Of a stretch of 64,000 nt of DNA, positions 16,742-29,400 are shown piece after piece. Each line of letters starts with the position of its first letter. The first letter of the stretch is position 1. The stretch spans positions 5,333,193 to 5,397,192 of the forward strand of contig OW388303.1 of the NCBI GenBank assembly GCA_936450465.1, given 5' to 3'. The position numbers and the translations under genes are program-made. The DNA comes from Gibbula magus. Taxonomy: Eukaryota > Mollusca > Gastropoda > Trochida > Trochidae. The notes under the pieces are model-generated. The model was not told the DNA's origin. It saw only the letters and a program-made list of their open reading frames with translations, and searched no databases.

Positions 16742-16866
16742 GCCTTAATACCGATGCCATAATATTGAGGCTATGATATTGAGGCTATGATATTGAGGCT
16801 ATGATATTGAGGCCATGGTATTGAGGCAATTAAACGGTGGCCATGATACCGAGGTCTTGACCGAGG
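16742..16866. repeat. 14-bp tandem repeat
   Basis: Core unit GAGGCTATGATATT, about four close copies at 16767-16832 with degenerate copies on both sides (GATGCCATAATATT, GGTGGCCATGATACC). Confidence 0.85.
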
Positions 16867-17600
16867 CAAAACTATTGACATTTAAATACAATCAAGTTGT
16901 TATGGTAATTTTATTTATTGAATTGATATAATAGAGACACAAGGGCTGCTAATATACGTCAATGATTTCAAAAAGCCTTGAATGAACAAAGAAAGTTTCT
17001 TGTGACCTCAAAGGCCCAAAACAAAGGATGAGGACGACCAAGACCATTCTACAGTCTAGGGACACATATATCGTTGAAATTATATGTCCATTCTGAAGAC
17101 CGAATCTGACATCGTTCATTACCGAGTCTACAAGGTGTGGGTAACATAATGACCCACGCTTCTAGCTCATAACCTATATAAAGACTCGTAAAGCCTTAAA
17201 ATCCTCACGCCGTGGATACAGCCATCAGCGCAAGTCGCGACAGACAGTTTTACAGCATCTACTTAGGACATCGTTAATAGATGGACGAATCGTTCTTGAA
17301 GTAACATTGTTGCGAAGGGTCATCACCAGCCAGAAACCGTAAGGAAATGAGGACGACCATGGCTTGATGAAAGGAATACAAACATCCTTTGATAAACACT
17401 TGGTCAGCTAACGACGTCTGTCATACATACTGTTGAATAATTCTTCAGTAGGTCTATGACCTTTCCCCGTATATTTTGTAATGAACGTTTTCTCAACATT
17501 TTGTTGATTCACCAACTTTCACAACGTTATTCGTACACGGGGTCATACCTTTGAGCTTTATCTTCCCTTACAGAAAAATGCTCATTTACGCAGATGGTAT
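16867..17600. other. Sequence without recognised gene
   Basis: Moderately GC-richer (16990-17360) than its flanks, but no open frame, domain or RNA motif is recognised. Confidence 0.45.
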
Positions 17601-17820
17601 TACCACCAGGCGCCAGACCCTATATATACTTATATCTACGTATACCTACCTACCTATATAGCATATAAAGAAGGTACGACACTGTCCGCCATCTTGAATC
17701 TTGCCATAGGACCGGAAATGGCTATACTGGTTTGCTAGCTCAAATACCCTTTGTAATATTCGTTTTCATTTCCGGTATGTATACATAAGTGTATATTAAG
17801 GGTCTGGCGCCTGTGGGTAG
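17601..17820. mobile_element. MITE-like element with ~45-bp terminal inverted repeats
   Basis: The left end contains CAGGCGCCAGACCC followed by TATATATACTTATATC and GTATACC. The right end is its inverse: GGTATGTATACATAAGTGTA, TATTAAGGGTCTGGCGCCTG. The arms match over roughly 45 bp with a few mismatches. The interior includes a second inverted pair, ACCGGAAATG and CATTTCCGGT. No transposase is encoded, and I found no unambiguous target duplication. Confidence 0.8.
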
Positions 17821-18430
17821 CACGAGGTACATGTTTCGTGTACCCTGTTGCCATAGTAACAGATCATGACCAAGAGTCAGATAACGACCAGATGACGTAA
17901 TGGCGTACGTAGACACTTAAACAGTTCAATCAGCGAGTTTCGGGTATATATCAATTTTAGACTGATTTTTCCAACATTTTCTCCTTTGTTTGGAAACCTA
18001 TTTCATATTGCAATGCTTGTGCACGCAATTAAAGTAAAATAAACTCATTTTAAGGTTGTAGTAATAAATTACGCGACCTAAAACATTTAAGTCGACTCAA
18101 TTCTGTTTACGGTTAAGATTCAGGTTGATCAAATGGTATCTTACAAGTCATCGCTAGTCCAAACACAATGAATATAACTAGCCTTATTTTTCTTGGCATG
18201 GCGGTAAGATAATTGGGTGGTATGCTCCTCCCTTGAGTAATACGGATGTACCATCTTTGTACCAGAGTCACAGGAGACACAGATACAAAATGATACATCA
18301 GATCGCATTTTAGACATAAACTTGCATTATTAATTACTTTTTACGAATTCTACCAGACAGTTACACATTGCAACATCGCGTCTAGTCGGAGCTAAGTTGC
18401 TATGCTTGGGAATTCATTCCCCTCCAGTCA
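17821..18430. other. Sequence without recognised gene
   Basis: Nothing recognisable. Confidence 0.45.
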
Positions 18431-18530
18431 TCTGTTATTCATCCTGGAAACCAGGGGTACTGTGTTTCACTTTGAAACTCAGTGAAGCGAGCGAAACACA
18501 GTACCCCTGGTTTCCAGGATGTCTGTTATT
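18431..18530. mobile_element. 82-bp perfect foldback element with 9-bp target duplication
   Basis: Arms 18440-18468 and 18493-18521 are perfect 29-bp inverted repeats, beginning CATCCTGGAAACCAGGGG, around a 24-nt loop. The element is flanked by identical 9-bp direct repeats TCTGTTATT (18431-18439 and 18522-18530), the signature of a transposition event. A nested TTCACT/AGTGAA pair lies in the loop region. A 9-bp duplication fits Mutator-like elements, but the superfamily is an inference. It is far too short to encode anything. Confidence 0.85.
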
Positions 18531-21404
18531 GGGATTGCATGAAACCGAACCTGCTGTGGACAACGTTGTCAACGACAGAGATAGAATGAGGTAGAATGAG
18601 TGTTTAAAAACAAATTGGTTGTCTCATACATCGGAGATGGATGTGTTTGAGCAATTGTCAATATTCATGAAATCTATATATCATCATGATGTATTTTGAC
18701 AACTTCCCAACGCAAGGCAAAACTCTTGCCAGTCTCCAACACGTACTGATGTAAGCTTTGCCGCACTTCCAAGGTTTCTGTGCTAGGAAACCTGAGGCCA
18801 CTATGCAATTCAGGTGCAGCGATCGACTATCTTGGCAAGGTAAGGTGAGGGAAATACTGCAAGGCTTAAATCAGCCAGTTATGGCAACTGACAAGAGTTA
18901 GGCCTTGCGTAGGGAAGGGTGTTTTGACCGCAAATAAAATATCATACTTTGAACATTGGTGGACGCTCATCAATCTCATCCGGGCACTGCCATATTCCTC
19001 GATTTAAAGTAATGTTATTAGTTGGTTATTTATAGCGCGCTACGGGGAGAAAGCTGATCAGACAAACTGGGATAGAGTATAGTAGCCTTGCGGATATAAA
19101 TACCCATAGGGGCAGGATGGCAGCACAGTATGGTATCGAATCAATTAAACATTAAATTAAATCACAATCTGTGAGTAGTATTTTAATCTGCAGTAAGAAG
19201 CATACATGAAAACGAGTTATATTTAATTTAAGGAACAATTTTATTACATAAAGCATTTCTTTAACAAGTTTCTTTAATATATTTTACTTGTGACCAATGT
19301 GATTTGGTAGGGTTACATGGCATTATAATCACTTGGAATAACGAAACTTTCCAATTCATTTTAAATTTTAATATACATAAGTGGCGATTACTGATTTATT
19401 AATTGAATAAGAATATACACTACTGTTGAGAAACATTTGTATGACTCATTTTAAAGATTAGTTCCAGAGAAATTGTTACCAGTAATGGGTTCTATAGAAT
19501 ACGCCAAAAAGTAAACATAAAATCGTTAATACTTTTGTTCAAATTTAAGAGATATACTTTCTTCCATCAGATAAAATAAAATATATATAAAATATATATA
19601 TCAATTCATTATCGCCAGAAGAAGGAACAACCTATCATTCCTTATCTTCCAAGTTCGACCTACCTTCAATGGCTGTCTGATATAAAGTTTTTACAAAGAT
19701 AAAAATATACTAATGTATCCTAAAGTTTAGACGGATCATTGGGAGAAACAACACTCTTTTAACATGCAAGTCTTCAATTTATTCGATCTTTTAGTGAAAC
19801 TAATACAATTTAAATGTCATGAAATAAATTGATAGCGATTGTTTGTTTCCATCTTTTCCTGTAGGATTGTAATCATTTTCAAGATTGATGCGAGAATATT
19901 GTGTTCTATATGATCTGTTACGCAAGTAAATGAGTAAAATGTAATTACATGGATCAGGAAAGTGATATTCAAAATCTTAAAGGCGCTGCAGCACGCTGTT
20001 CTAAATGAATAAAATACTCTCACAAAAAGGTACATAAGTGATACCAGTAGCTAGGTAATGCTTCTGAAACAATAAACACATTCCACATGCTTCAGTTAAG
20101 CCATGCGAGTCAATATTTCATCGAGCAGTCGTTTAAATTTTTCACATTTAAATGGTCGATCGAAGGTTGTTCAAGTGGACTGACTGATGTAGCAGAGTTT
20201 TAAATATTGTGCACGGGTGGAACAGTCAACCATCTTGCTGTCTGAACTCTCAACATCGCATGAAATTTACAGATCTATCTCTCACACCGAAGAGTTCAAC
20301 AAAAGTGTCGCTTTATACATCGCACCATTTTCATCCAATACAGATAACCGTTTTCTATATGGATACGACTTATCGGGTCGTGTAATAATATTAGTGAGCT
20401 TGTCAACCCCAAACCACGGTACGTGAGACAGTACAACCTTCGAGAGAAACTTACAACTTTTAATGCATATTCACTGAAGGTCAGACACGACTGTGTTTAC
20501 TACCAACCGATTGGTCCTGTCAACTCGCTTCACTGAAACAAGACCTGCTTTTAATTGTCAGCCATCCTGAGCCATTTAATGATAAAGTGTGCAAACCTAA
20601 CGACAATTTCCTTCGTTAATTTGTGTGAACAAACCTCAAACAATGGAAGCCCTTGTTAAAACTTAAAGATAATTTCCTGTTGTAAGATAAGTACTGTTGA
20701 CCTGTCCGCGCAAAGTGACCTCTCCAATGACCATAATGATACAGGTAATATAAGCGACCTTCAACCAACCCCGCCCCCCTCGTTAGAGCACGGCTTAATG
20801 ACATGGTCAGCGATTAATCCTTGCACCCTTACCAGACTTGGAATCCCGCCAGCGTCTGGACAGCTTTTTCTACAGCAGAGATCTACACGCGATAAGAGTT
20901 AAGTGCAGAACCCATGGTTGGCTATTTCAAGCCGAAGTAAGTAGGTTTCACCAAAATGCAGAAGAAACGTAAAGTTGTTGGATTTCTACCTGCATTGATT
21001 TTACCTACCGACATAAAATAACTTTTAACGACGTTAATTCACCTCATCTAACCTTAACAGGCCTATATCAAGTCTCAATCAAATGCACAACAAAATAAAA
21101 CCTTGATTTGGCAAAAATTAATATCCTAAATTCTTAAATTAAATTTTGTTTTCTCATGAGTAAACAGAAACAGAACTTAAGTGTTAAGTGTTAAAATAAA
21201 TATTTGTCTTGAAAACAAATCAATGAAATGGCCTTGAGAAATCCACCAATGACAGATTGAGCATAATATGATACTAAGGCTCAGAAACCATACAGATGTA
21301 GATAGAAGACAAAGCTATTAAAAGATAAAAGTAAACAAAATAATTCATAACGCAACGATTAAAAAACCCAAGAATTACTTCCCAAGGCAAGAAATTGATG
21401 CATC
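18531..21404. other. Sequence without supported gene
   Basis: About 2.9 kb of mostly AT-rich DNA. A short AAAATATATATA pair lies at 19574-19600. An open frame ending at about 20424 is discussed as a weak exon candidate. No RNA gene or tandem array is seen. Confidence 0.45.
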
Positions 21405-21412
21405 CATAGTCT

Positions 21413-22793
21413 CCTCTGATATCTCCTCCCAACCATTGACATACCTCAACTTCTGATATCTCCTCTTAACCATTGATATACCTCAACTTCTGATATCTCC
21501 TCTTAACCATTGATATACCTCAACTCCTGATATCTCCTCCCAACCATTGATATACCTCAACTCCTGATATCTCCTCCCAACCATTGATATACCACAACTC
21601 CTGATATCTCCTCCCAACCATTGATATACCTCAACTCCTGATATCTCCTCCCAACCATTGATTTACCTCAACTCCTGATATCTCCTCCAAACCATTGATA
21701 TACCTCAACTCCTGATATCTCCTCCTAACCATTGATATACCTCAACTCCTGATATCTCCTCCCAAACATTGATATACCTCAACTCCTGATATCTCCTCCC
21801 AACCATTGATATACCACAACTCCTGATATCTCCTCCCAACCATTGACATACCTCAACTCCTGATATCTCCTCCCAACCATTGATTTACTTCAACTCCTGA
21901 TATCTCCTCCCAACCATTGATATACCTCAACTCCTGATATCTCCTTCCAAACATTGATATACCTCAACTCCTGATATCTTCTCCCAACCATTGATATACC
22001 TCAACTCCTGATATCTCCTCCCAACCATTGATATACCTCAACTCCTGATATCTCCTCCCAACCATTGATTTACCTCAACTCCTGATATCTCCTTCCAAAC
22101 ATTGATTTACCTCAACTCCTGATATCTCCTCCCAACCATTGATTTACTTCAACTCCTGATATCTCCTCCAAACCATTGATATACCTCAACTCCTGATATC
22201 TCCTCCAAACCATTGATTTACCTCAACTCCTGATATCTCCTTCCAAACATTGATATACCTCAACTCCTGATATCTCCTCCCAAACATTGATTTACCTCAA
22301 CTCCTGATATCTCCTCCCAACCATTGATTTACTTCAACTCCTGATATCTCCTCCCAGCCATTGATATACCTCAACTCCTGATATCTCCTTCCAAACATTG
22401 ATATACCTCAACTCCTGATATCTCCTCCCAAACATTGATTTACCTCAACTCCTGATATCTCCTCCCAACCATTGCTATACCTCAACTCCTGATATCTCCT
22501 CCCAAACATTAATTTACTTCAACTCCTGATATCTCCTCCCAACCATTGATTTACTTCAACTCCTGATATCTCCTCCCAACCATTGATATACCTCAACTCC
22601 TGATATCTCCTCCCAACCATTGATATAGCTCAACTCCTAATATCTCCTCCCAACCATTGATATACCTCAACTCCTGATATCTCCTCCTAACCATTGATAT
22701 ACCTCAACTCCTGATATCTCCTTCCAACCATTAATATACCTCAACTCCTGATATCTCCTTCCAAACATTGGTATACCTCAACTCCTGATATCT
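21413..22793. repeat. 37-bp satellite array with higher-order structure
   Basis: About 37 head-to-tail copies of a 37-bp unit with core CTCCTGATATCTCC and CAACCATTGATATACCTC. The variant CTCCTTCCAAACATTG recurs at 21941, 22089, 22237 and 22385, exactly 148 bp (four units) apart, showing a four-unit higher-order repeat in the middle of the array. The edges have more mixed units (CTCTTAACC on the left). 37 is not a multiple of 3, and the array is not coding. Confidence 0.97.
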
Positions 22794-23121
22794 CAGCATA
22801 AAACAGCATCCAAAAGAAACAACATCAAATTTTCAACAGAGTAAAACACAAAATAACTGCCACCGGAAAACGACGATCTTGGAAGTCCTTGATAAGTACA
22901 CACTGTATATGTTTCTTAAAGAAGTAGTAAATATTCCCACGTCATGTATTTTTATTTTTATCGTCATAAAACAAGCCAAAAAGTCACTCTCCTGTCTGAC
23001 CTTGTTAAGGACATTACAATACGACGATTTGTTAAAAAGTCGTGTTTTTCAGAAACAGAATAAGATAATGTTTAAAAACTGGGACATTTAGATCGTTGGC
23101 TTCTGGACATAGCATGGCAGT
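22794..23121. other. Spacer between satellite and ORF
   Basis: No recognised feature. A weak 70-codon frame (22879-23091) has no supporting motif. Confidence 0.4.
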
Positions 23122-23427
23122 ATGTTTCAGTCGTATTTATTTTTCGTATTTAACGTATTGTTTAGTTTTGTTGCGGCGGTTTCTTTTGGACGCTTGACTA
23201 TCTTATTTGATCGAACTCATCGAACAACAGATACGTATACCTCGATTTTCCTCAAGTGTTTAATACCCGAAGTTAATCTATTTTGTTTTAAGAAAGGAGA
23301 TCGGTGTTGTTTGTTATCGAATGACCCCCGGTGTCAATACACAAAATACATTGTTCCTACGGGGTTTATGACGTGTGTAAAGTTTATCAATATCATATAT
23401 CTACAACAGCCTTTAGATTGCTCATAA
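23122..23427 (+). CDS. Small cysteine-rich ORF with signal-like N-terminus, unknown product
   Basis: I do not recognise this protein. The 101-codon frame starts at an ATG in a weak start context and ends at TAA. Residues 1-20 are strongly hydrophobic and end in AAVS, as a cleavable signal peptide would. A Thr-rich spacer follows. Then come seven cysteines in the order C-x8-C-x6-CC-x7-C-x13-C-x14-C. The C-C-CC-C-C spacing resembles the general layout of cystine-knot secreted peptides, a fold used by hormones, inhibitors and channel modulators alike, so no function follows from it. No promoter, poly-A signal or intron is evident. Chance frames of this length are expected in 64 kb of AT-rich DNA, hence the low confidence. 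Confidence 0.22.
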   Translation: MFQSYLFFVFNVLFSFVAAVSFGRLTILFDRTHRTTDTYTSIFLKCLIPEVNLFCFKKGDRCCLLSNDPRCQYTKYIVPTGFMTCVKFINIIYLQQPLDCS

Positions 23428-23727
23428 AAATCATTATCTGCCTCCTCTAGTTGGTTAAAAGTGGTTTGACCTTTGTCTAATGATCCAGTCAAGTACACTA
23501 CAGAATAGCTTATCAATTATATAATATAAACATATATAAATAAGATGAGTTGCTTCTCACTTGAATACATTTGTACATTCGAGGAAAAGCGAAATAATTT
23601 TCATATGATATACGTAGGACAAATCATCACTTTGTCGTGGTGACATGGCGTCAAATAAACAATGCTATGCACAACGGATAATAAACCTACACATGTAGAA
23701 AGTAGTTTTGACGTTGTTTCCTGAATT
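23428..23727. other. Sequence without recognised gene
   Basis: AT-rich spacer leading into the decamer array; nothing recognised. Confidence 0.45.
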
Positions 23728-25100
23728 GCGCTTCAGTGTACTTCAGTTAGTTCTGATTTCCATACGTGTCCCGTGCTTCAGTATGCTTCAGTGTGCTTCA
23801 GTGTGCTTCAGTGTGCTTCAGTATGCTTCATGTGCTTCAGTGTGCTTCAGTATGCTTCAGTATGCTTCAGTTAGTTCTGATTTCCATACATCTTCCGTGC
23901 TTCAGTGTGCTTTAGTGTGATTCAATGTGCTTCACTGTGCTTCAATGTGCTTCAGTTAGTTCTGATGTCCATACATCTTCCGTGCTTCAGTGTGCTTCAG
24001 TGTGCTTCAGTGTGCTTCACTGTGCTTCAGTGTGCTTCAGTGTGCTTCAGTTAGTTCTGATTTCCATACGTCTTCCGTGCTTCAGTGTGCTTCACTGAGC
24101 TTCAGTGTGCTTCAGTTAGTTCTGATTTCCATACATCTTCCGTGCTCCAGTGTGCTTCACTGAGCTTCAGTGTGCTTCAGTTAGTTCTGATTTCCATACG
24201 TCTTCCGTGCTTCAGTGAGCTTCAGTGTGCTTCAGTGTGCTTCAGTGTGCTTCAGTGTGCTTCAGTGTGCTTCAGTGTGCTCCACTGTGCTTCAGTCAGT
24301 TCTGATTTCCATACGTCTCCCGTGCTTCAGTGTGCTTCAGTGTGCTTCACTGAGATTCAGTTAGTTCTGATTTCCATACGTCTTCCGTGTTTCACTGAGA
24401 TTCAGTGTGCTTCAGTGTGCTTCAATGTGCTTCACTGTGCTTCAGTGTGCTTCAGTGTGCTTAACTGTGCTTCAGTGTGCTCCACTGTGCTTCAGTTAGT
24501 TCTGATTTCCATACGTCTCCCGTGCTTCAGTGTGCTTCAGTGTGCTTCAGTGTGCTTCAGTGTGCTTCACTGTGCTTCATTGTGCTTCAGTTAGTTCTGA
24601 TTTCCATACATCTTCCGTGCTCCAGTGTGCTTCACTGAGCTTCAGTGTGCTTCAGTTAGTTCTGATTTCCATACGTCTTCCGTGCTTCAATGAGCTTCAT
24701 TGTGCTTCAGTGTGCTTCAGTGTGCTTCAGTGTGCTTCAGTGTGCTCCACTGTGCTTCAGTTAGTTCTGATTTCCATACGTCTCCCGTGCTTCAGTGTGC
24801 TTCAGTGTGCTTCACTGAGATTCAGTTAGTTCTGATTTCCATACGTCTTCCGTGTTTCACTGAGATTCAGTGTGCTTCAGTGTGCTTCAATGTGCTTCAC
24901 TGTGCTTCAGTGTGCTTCAGTGTGCTTAACTGTGCTTCAGTGTGCTCCACTGTGCTTCAGTTAGTTCTGATTTCCATACGTCTCCCGTGCTTCAGTGTGC
25001 TTCAGTGTGCTTCAGTGTGCTTCACTGTGCTTCATTGTGCTTCAGTTAGTTCTGATTTCCTTACGTCTCCCGTCCTTCAGTGTGCCCCAGGTAGTTCTGA
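23728..25100. repeat. TGCTTCAGTG decamer array with ~465-475-bp higher-order repeat
   Basis: Runs of the 10-bp unit TGCTTCAGTG are punctuated at irregular intervals by a ~30-bp spacer, TTAGTTCTGATTTCCATACG then TCTTCCG. The block 24301-24520 is repeated identically at 24766-24985 (offset 465 bp). The block starting 24121 recurs at 24596 (offset 475 bp), so a large segment duplicated recently as a unit. The array stays open over 169-178 codons in the plus frames because the repeat lacks stops; the predicted Cys/Ser/Val/Phe peptide is an artefact. Confidence 0.96.
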
Positions 25101-26020
25101 TTTCACTGCGGAAGGAAACTTACCATTGTATTTATTCAGCAAATATTATCATGGTATGTGTTTTCATTTGGCCCACGTGGTGACCTCCACAACGGGGCCT
25201 CATTATATCGGATACAGTGATACGATAAATAGATAGAGGAAATCCCTGCCCGTCGTTCGTTTGCATCGTAAAGGTCATACCCTTGCTGCACTACGCTAGA
25301 ATGAATAAATGTTACGAGAAGTATATGTGAGCATTTCATAGTTAGTCGATGTCGTATAAATTCATATATTTTGTAATTTAACGAAAAGGTAATTTGCTAA
25401 TTAATATTGTTAATTCCACAATCACAAATATGTTTGAGAAATAACAACGCTGGTCAGAAATGTTGAGAAATAATGAATTGTTTAGCTTTGCAGATATTGG
25501 AAACAAATAGCCATAACATTTTCATTCATAATTTTATGACAAAGTAATTGCATGGACTAGTGGAGATGATAATATACAACTACACAACATGTGTTCGACC
25601 GAGACTTTGGTAATTACATAATGTATTTCAAAATATCTGCTTCTGCCACGTTTAGGACTGGACACAAATATCAAAGGTCACACCACGGTTACATAGACTA
25701 TAAATCGATTACACTGATGATTCACATATTTTAAAAATGTCACTGGTAAATGGCCAATACATATTTTAAAATATATTCAATGTTAGGGTGTATCCGAGGT
25801 CATTGCATTTGTTAATATTGGTAACTGGCGTAGATTAAAATGGCCTCTATGAAATGTTTGTATGTCATTGATGCATCTGTTAGTCACTTTAATGGCGTTG
25901 GTTATAACATCTTATATTCAATGTCAGAAGGGCAATGCATATATCATGACGTTCGTTAACACACCATGTAAAACCTATCTATCGTATGATGATAACAGAT
26001 CGGTATTCAGATCCACGATG
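25101..26020. other. Sequence without recognised gene
   Basis: AT-rich. Degenerate pieces of the following 65-bp repeat (GTTCGTTAACA, GATAACAGATC) begin near 25950. Confidence 0.45.
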
Positions 26021-26410
26021 TTTGTTAACATGTAACACATATCACTCATGTGGTTGATAAAATAGTTTTATTTAATGCAACAGGATTCGTTAACATGTAA
26101 CACATATCACTCATGTGGTTGATAAAATAGTTTTATTTAATGCAACAGGATTCGTTAACATGTAACATATATCAGTCATGTGGTTGATAAAATAGTTTTA
26201 TTTAATGCAACAGGATTCGTTAACATGTAACACATATCAATAGTGTGTGGTTGATAACATATTTTAATTAAATGCAACAAGGTTCGTTAACATGTAACAC
26301 ATGTTAATAGTATGTGGTTGATAAAATATATCTATTCAATTCAAAGACATTTGTTAACATGTAACACATATCAATGATATGTGGTTGATAACAGATCTTG
26401 AGACAATGTC
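26021..26410. repeat. 65-bp tandem repeat
   Basis: Unit starts (GTTAACATGTAACACATATC) fall at 26024, 26089, 26154, 26219, 26285 and about 26353. The first three units are nearly identical and the later ones diverge. The unit also carries TGTGGTTGATAAAATAG and TTTATTTAATGCAACA. Degenerate relatives extend from about 25950 to 26460. Confidence 0.93.
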
Positions 26411-29400
26411 AAGAGGTTGGATACAGATCTTATATTCAATGACATTGTGTTCGCTAACCTGATGTATCCAATGTCAGGGTCAACCAACCAGGAGACAGAT
26501 TGTGTAAGAGAGAGATCTACCTTTGTGCTCTCACATACTGTCCCAGACGATATTGCTATGTCGGACCACAATAAATGATATGCTATCTGCTGGCTACAGT
26601 GATAACTGTGCATCGTGTGTTTGACTTGAGTCCCGTATTAGTCCATGAGTCACCAGGTGTAATTATAGATGGAGATGTTTCTCGGCGTCCCGGGGCCAGG
26701 TAGATCCAGGTGGGGTTAATCAGTCGGCGTTATCTCACGTACCTATCACACCTGTCAGCACACGCGTTCAGCCACGCCGGACAATGGTCAGTCAGACAGC
26801 AAGGTGATAGAGTGACCTCTTATTCTATCTGTCTCAGACTATTTCTAACATTCCTTGAATGTTTTTGGAACACTTTGATGTGAAAGAAGAATATCGAGTT
26901 TTGTGTGATCACGATAAAGGAAACAAGCTAAACTACGCGTATTGAGACACAAAATTGATATCTGCAGGAACATGAAACATAACACATTGGTCAATTGCGA
27001 ACATTATAGAGTGACTTCTTGCTGTATCTATCTAAAGTTCTTTTTAAGGTTTCTTTCAATCTTTCCTTTTTTCCAATCATTCTAATCTACATTTTAATAT
27101 TTTCTTGTAATATTCCAAGAAAACAATGTATTGGTTTTAATTATGACGCCCATGTCATTAAGTACCAGTCAAGAAAAAAGGGGTTGACTTAGTTACATGG
27201 AATTTTGTCCATGTTTACTTCATTCATTAGGACTTTTAATCAATAGTTCATTACCTACATAGCATAGATTACATAAAGTCTCTCAGTGGTAATGACACGG
27301 CGATCGATGAGAAGAGACTGATTAATTAAGTAGTTTTTAAGAACTGAAGCAAACAGTGGCTAATTAGGATATAACTATCAGTTTTAGCATCAAGACGGAT
27401 AAACCATAATTAGATCAAATGAAATGAAGCCAGACTACTGTAATCTCTGATCGGGACGTACACTTTTACGGCTTAGTTCAAAAGTTCAAAGATATATTTG
27501 GACAGTCACACTTGATTTTTACCTAGATTAAACAAAAATCTTTAAAAAAAATTATGTAAGCTTTAAAAATTTCCAAGGGGTGACGGGAAGCTGATTACCA
27601 GATAGATCGATGTCGGTCAATAAGTACAGAGAACTCAGAGATTGGTACGAGATAGGATATTGAGCAATTTAAGAAATAAAACAGAAATGGTGCAACATTG
27701 TTTTTTAAACACTGTACACGTCGTCCTGGCGAAGTAGTGTAAAATAAAGTTGCTTTGAACGATCTGACATGTACAGGTTAAGACATTAAATCAATAATAA
27801 AGTTCAAACGAACTTAAAATCGTTATTTTAGTAAAGATATCTCCTTTGTTAATTAACACAAAGAAACGTTGCTTGGACTGATCGAACTTGATAGCAAGTT
27901 TAGACCTCAAAATAACTAAACAGAGGTTATGCGAACTACAATACTTTCTCCATTAGGCGCCCTGGTGTTCTTAAATTCAACAGACTTCCAGGCTTCATGG
28001 CCAAGGTGCTCATTAGACTAGGGCGCTTAGGTGTCATAATACGTCTCTCACCTTCGTCTCAGATCGGAACAGAGAGTAACCCATCAAACGTTCAGATTAT
28101 TCAGCAATGACGCGGGTCACCAATCCGTCGAGCTGTGTCCATTATTGCTGAACTTCAATGACGGTGGTCAAATGCGCTATGCATAGGACCATGTGCAACC
28201 ACAGCACTGGCGAAATAGCAGCTGAAACCTACTACCCAAGGGGGTCTTTGGAGGTTCATTCAGAGACAGTGAGGTCGTTTAACTTTAACCCGAAGCTAAC
28301 TCTTAGTGTCAACGTTTAACATTGCACCCAGACCCGCCTGGTGATTTAAGATTACCTTAGTGTTTTGTGTAACGGCACCCGTGTGTTTATTGAGGAAACG
28401 ATGATGTTATCATTGTCGGACATCTCAGTTCTAGTTCATAAGCGCAAAGGAAAATCGTATTAGACAAAGTGTATGAAAAGCCAGTCAATTTAAGCTACGG
28501 TTACTTTGAAGGAATTGATGCAAAGCTTTTTAGATCTTGATTTTAACTGACAGTGAAACCTCAGTTCACGAGCTAAGTCGCTGGGAGGATTATTACTTTC
28601 CTGAAATAGAAGGAAATAGTCAGGTACCGTAATTACTCCAAGACATACTTTAGAGACCGGTAACTATGCAGTTATGTTTACACATGTCTGTATTATGCCT
28701 TATGAATCTTCAAAATGAAATTAAAAATAAAGACATTGATAAATTGGTGTATTTATCGATCATGGTCATATTGACAACGTGTTGTCTGGAATCAGACTTG
28801 CATTGGCTCAATTGAAAATTTAGTTATCTTTTCGTCTTTTTCTGAAACATTTTCTGAAGTTTAACAGGGAATACCAACAATTATTCCAACAATATATCAA
28901 GCTTTATGCATACATCGATGCAACTAGGTATGAGCGTAATAGATTTTATCATCGAGTTTATTTCAGTTCATCTTGATCTCATATCACATTACTGGGAAAA
29001 AACCCCAAAAACAAATAGGGAATGCTTGGTATTAATAAAACCACACATTGATTCGTCATTTCTTTCAAATTAATAAGAGAATATAAAAAATATATTCTAT
29101 TTTCTATCCATTTTTTAAAATCAATTGTCCATGGTCATTGCGGTGATGAATGCATTTACATACCTTATGTAACACCACGTGTCTTCATAAATAATTGAGA
29201 GGTTTATGTCATAAACGTTGTACAAGTTTTAAATAACCATTGACAATACGATATACCTTTGCACTGGGAGTGTCCGAGTGTGTTGACGTATGCTATACAA
29301 AGTCACAAACCCCAACTGAACACTTCAATCTACAATGCACGGAATATAAGTATATAAGTGTATAACAATGACTAACGCACCTATCACATGATCTGATGTC

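Noticed and set aside
24085..25236. Cys/Ser/Val/Phe-rich frames of 169-178 codons
   Set aside because: Produced by the stop-free 10-bp repeat, which reads open in several frames at once; no non-repeat coding part.
28080..28155. Short inverted pair TCAGCAAT / ATTGCTGA
   Set aside because: Eight-base pairs 50 bases apart are expected by chance.
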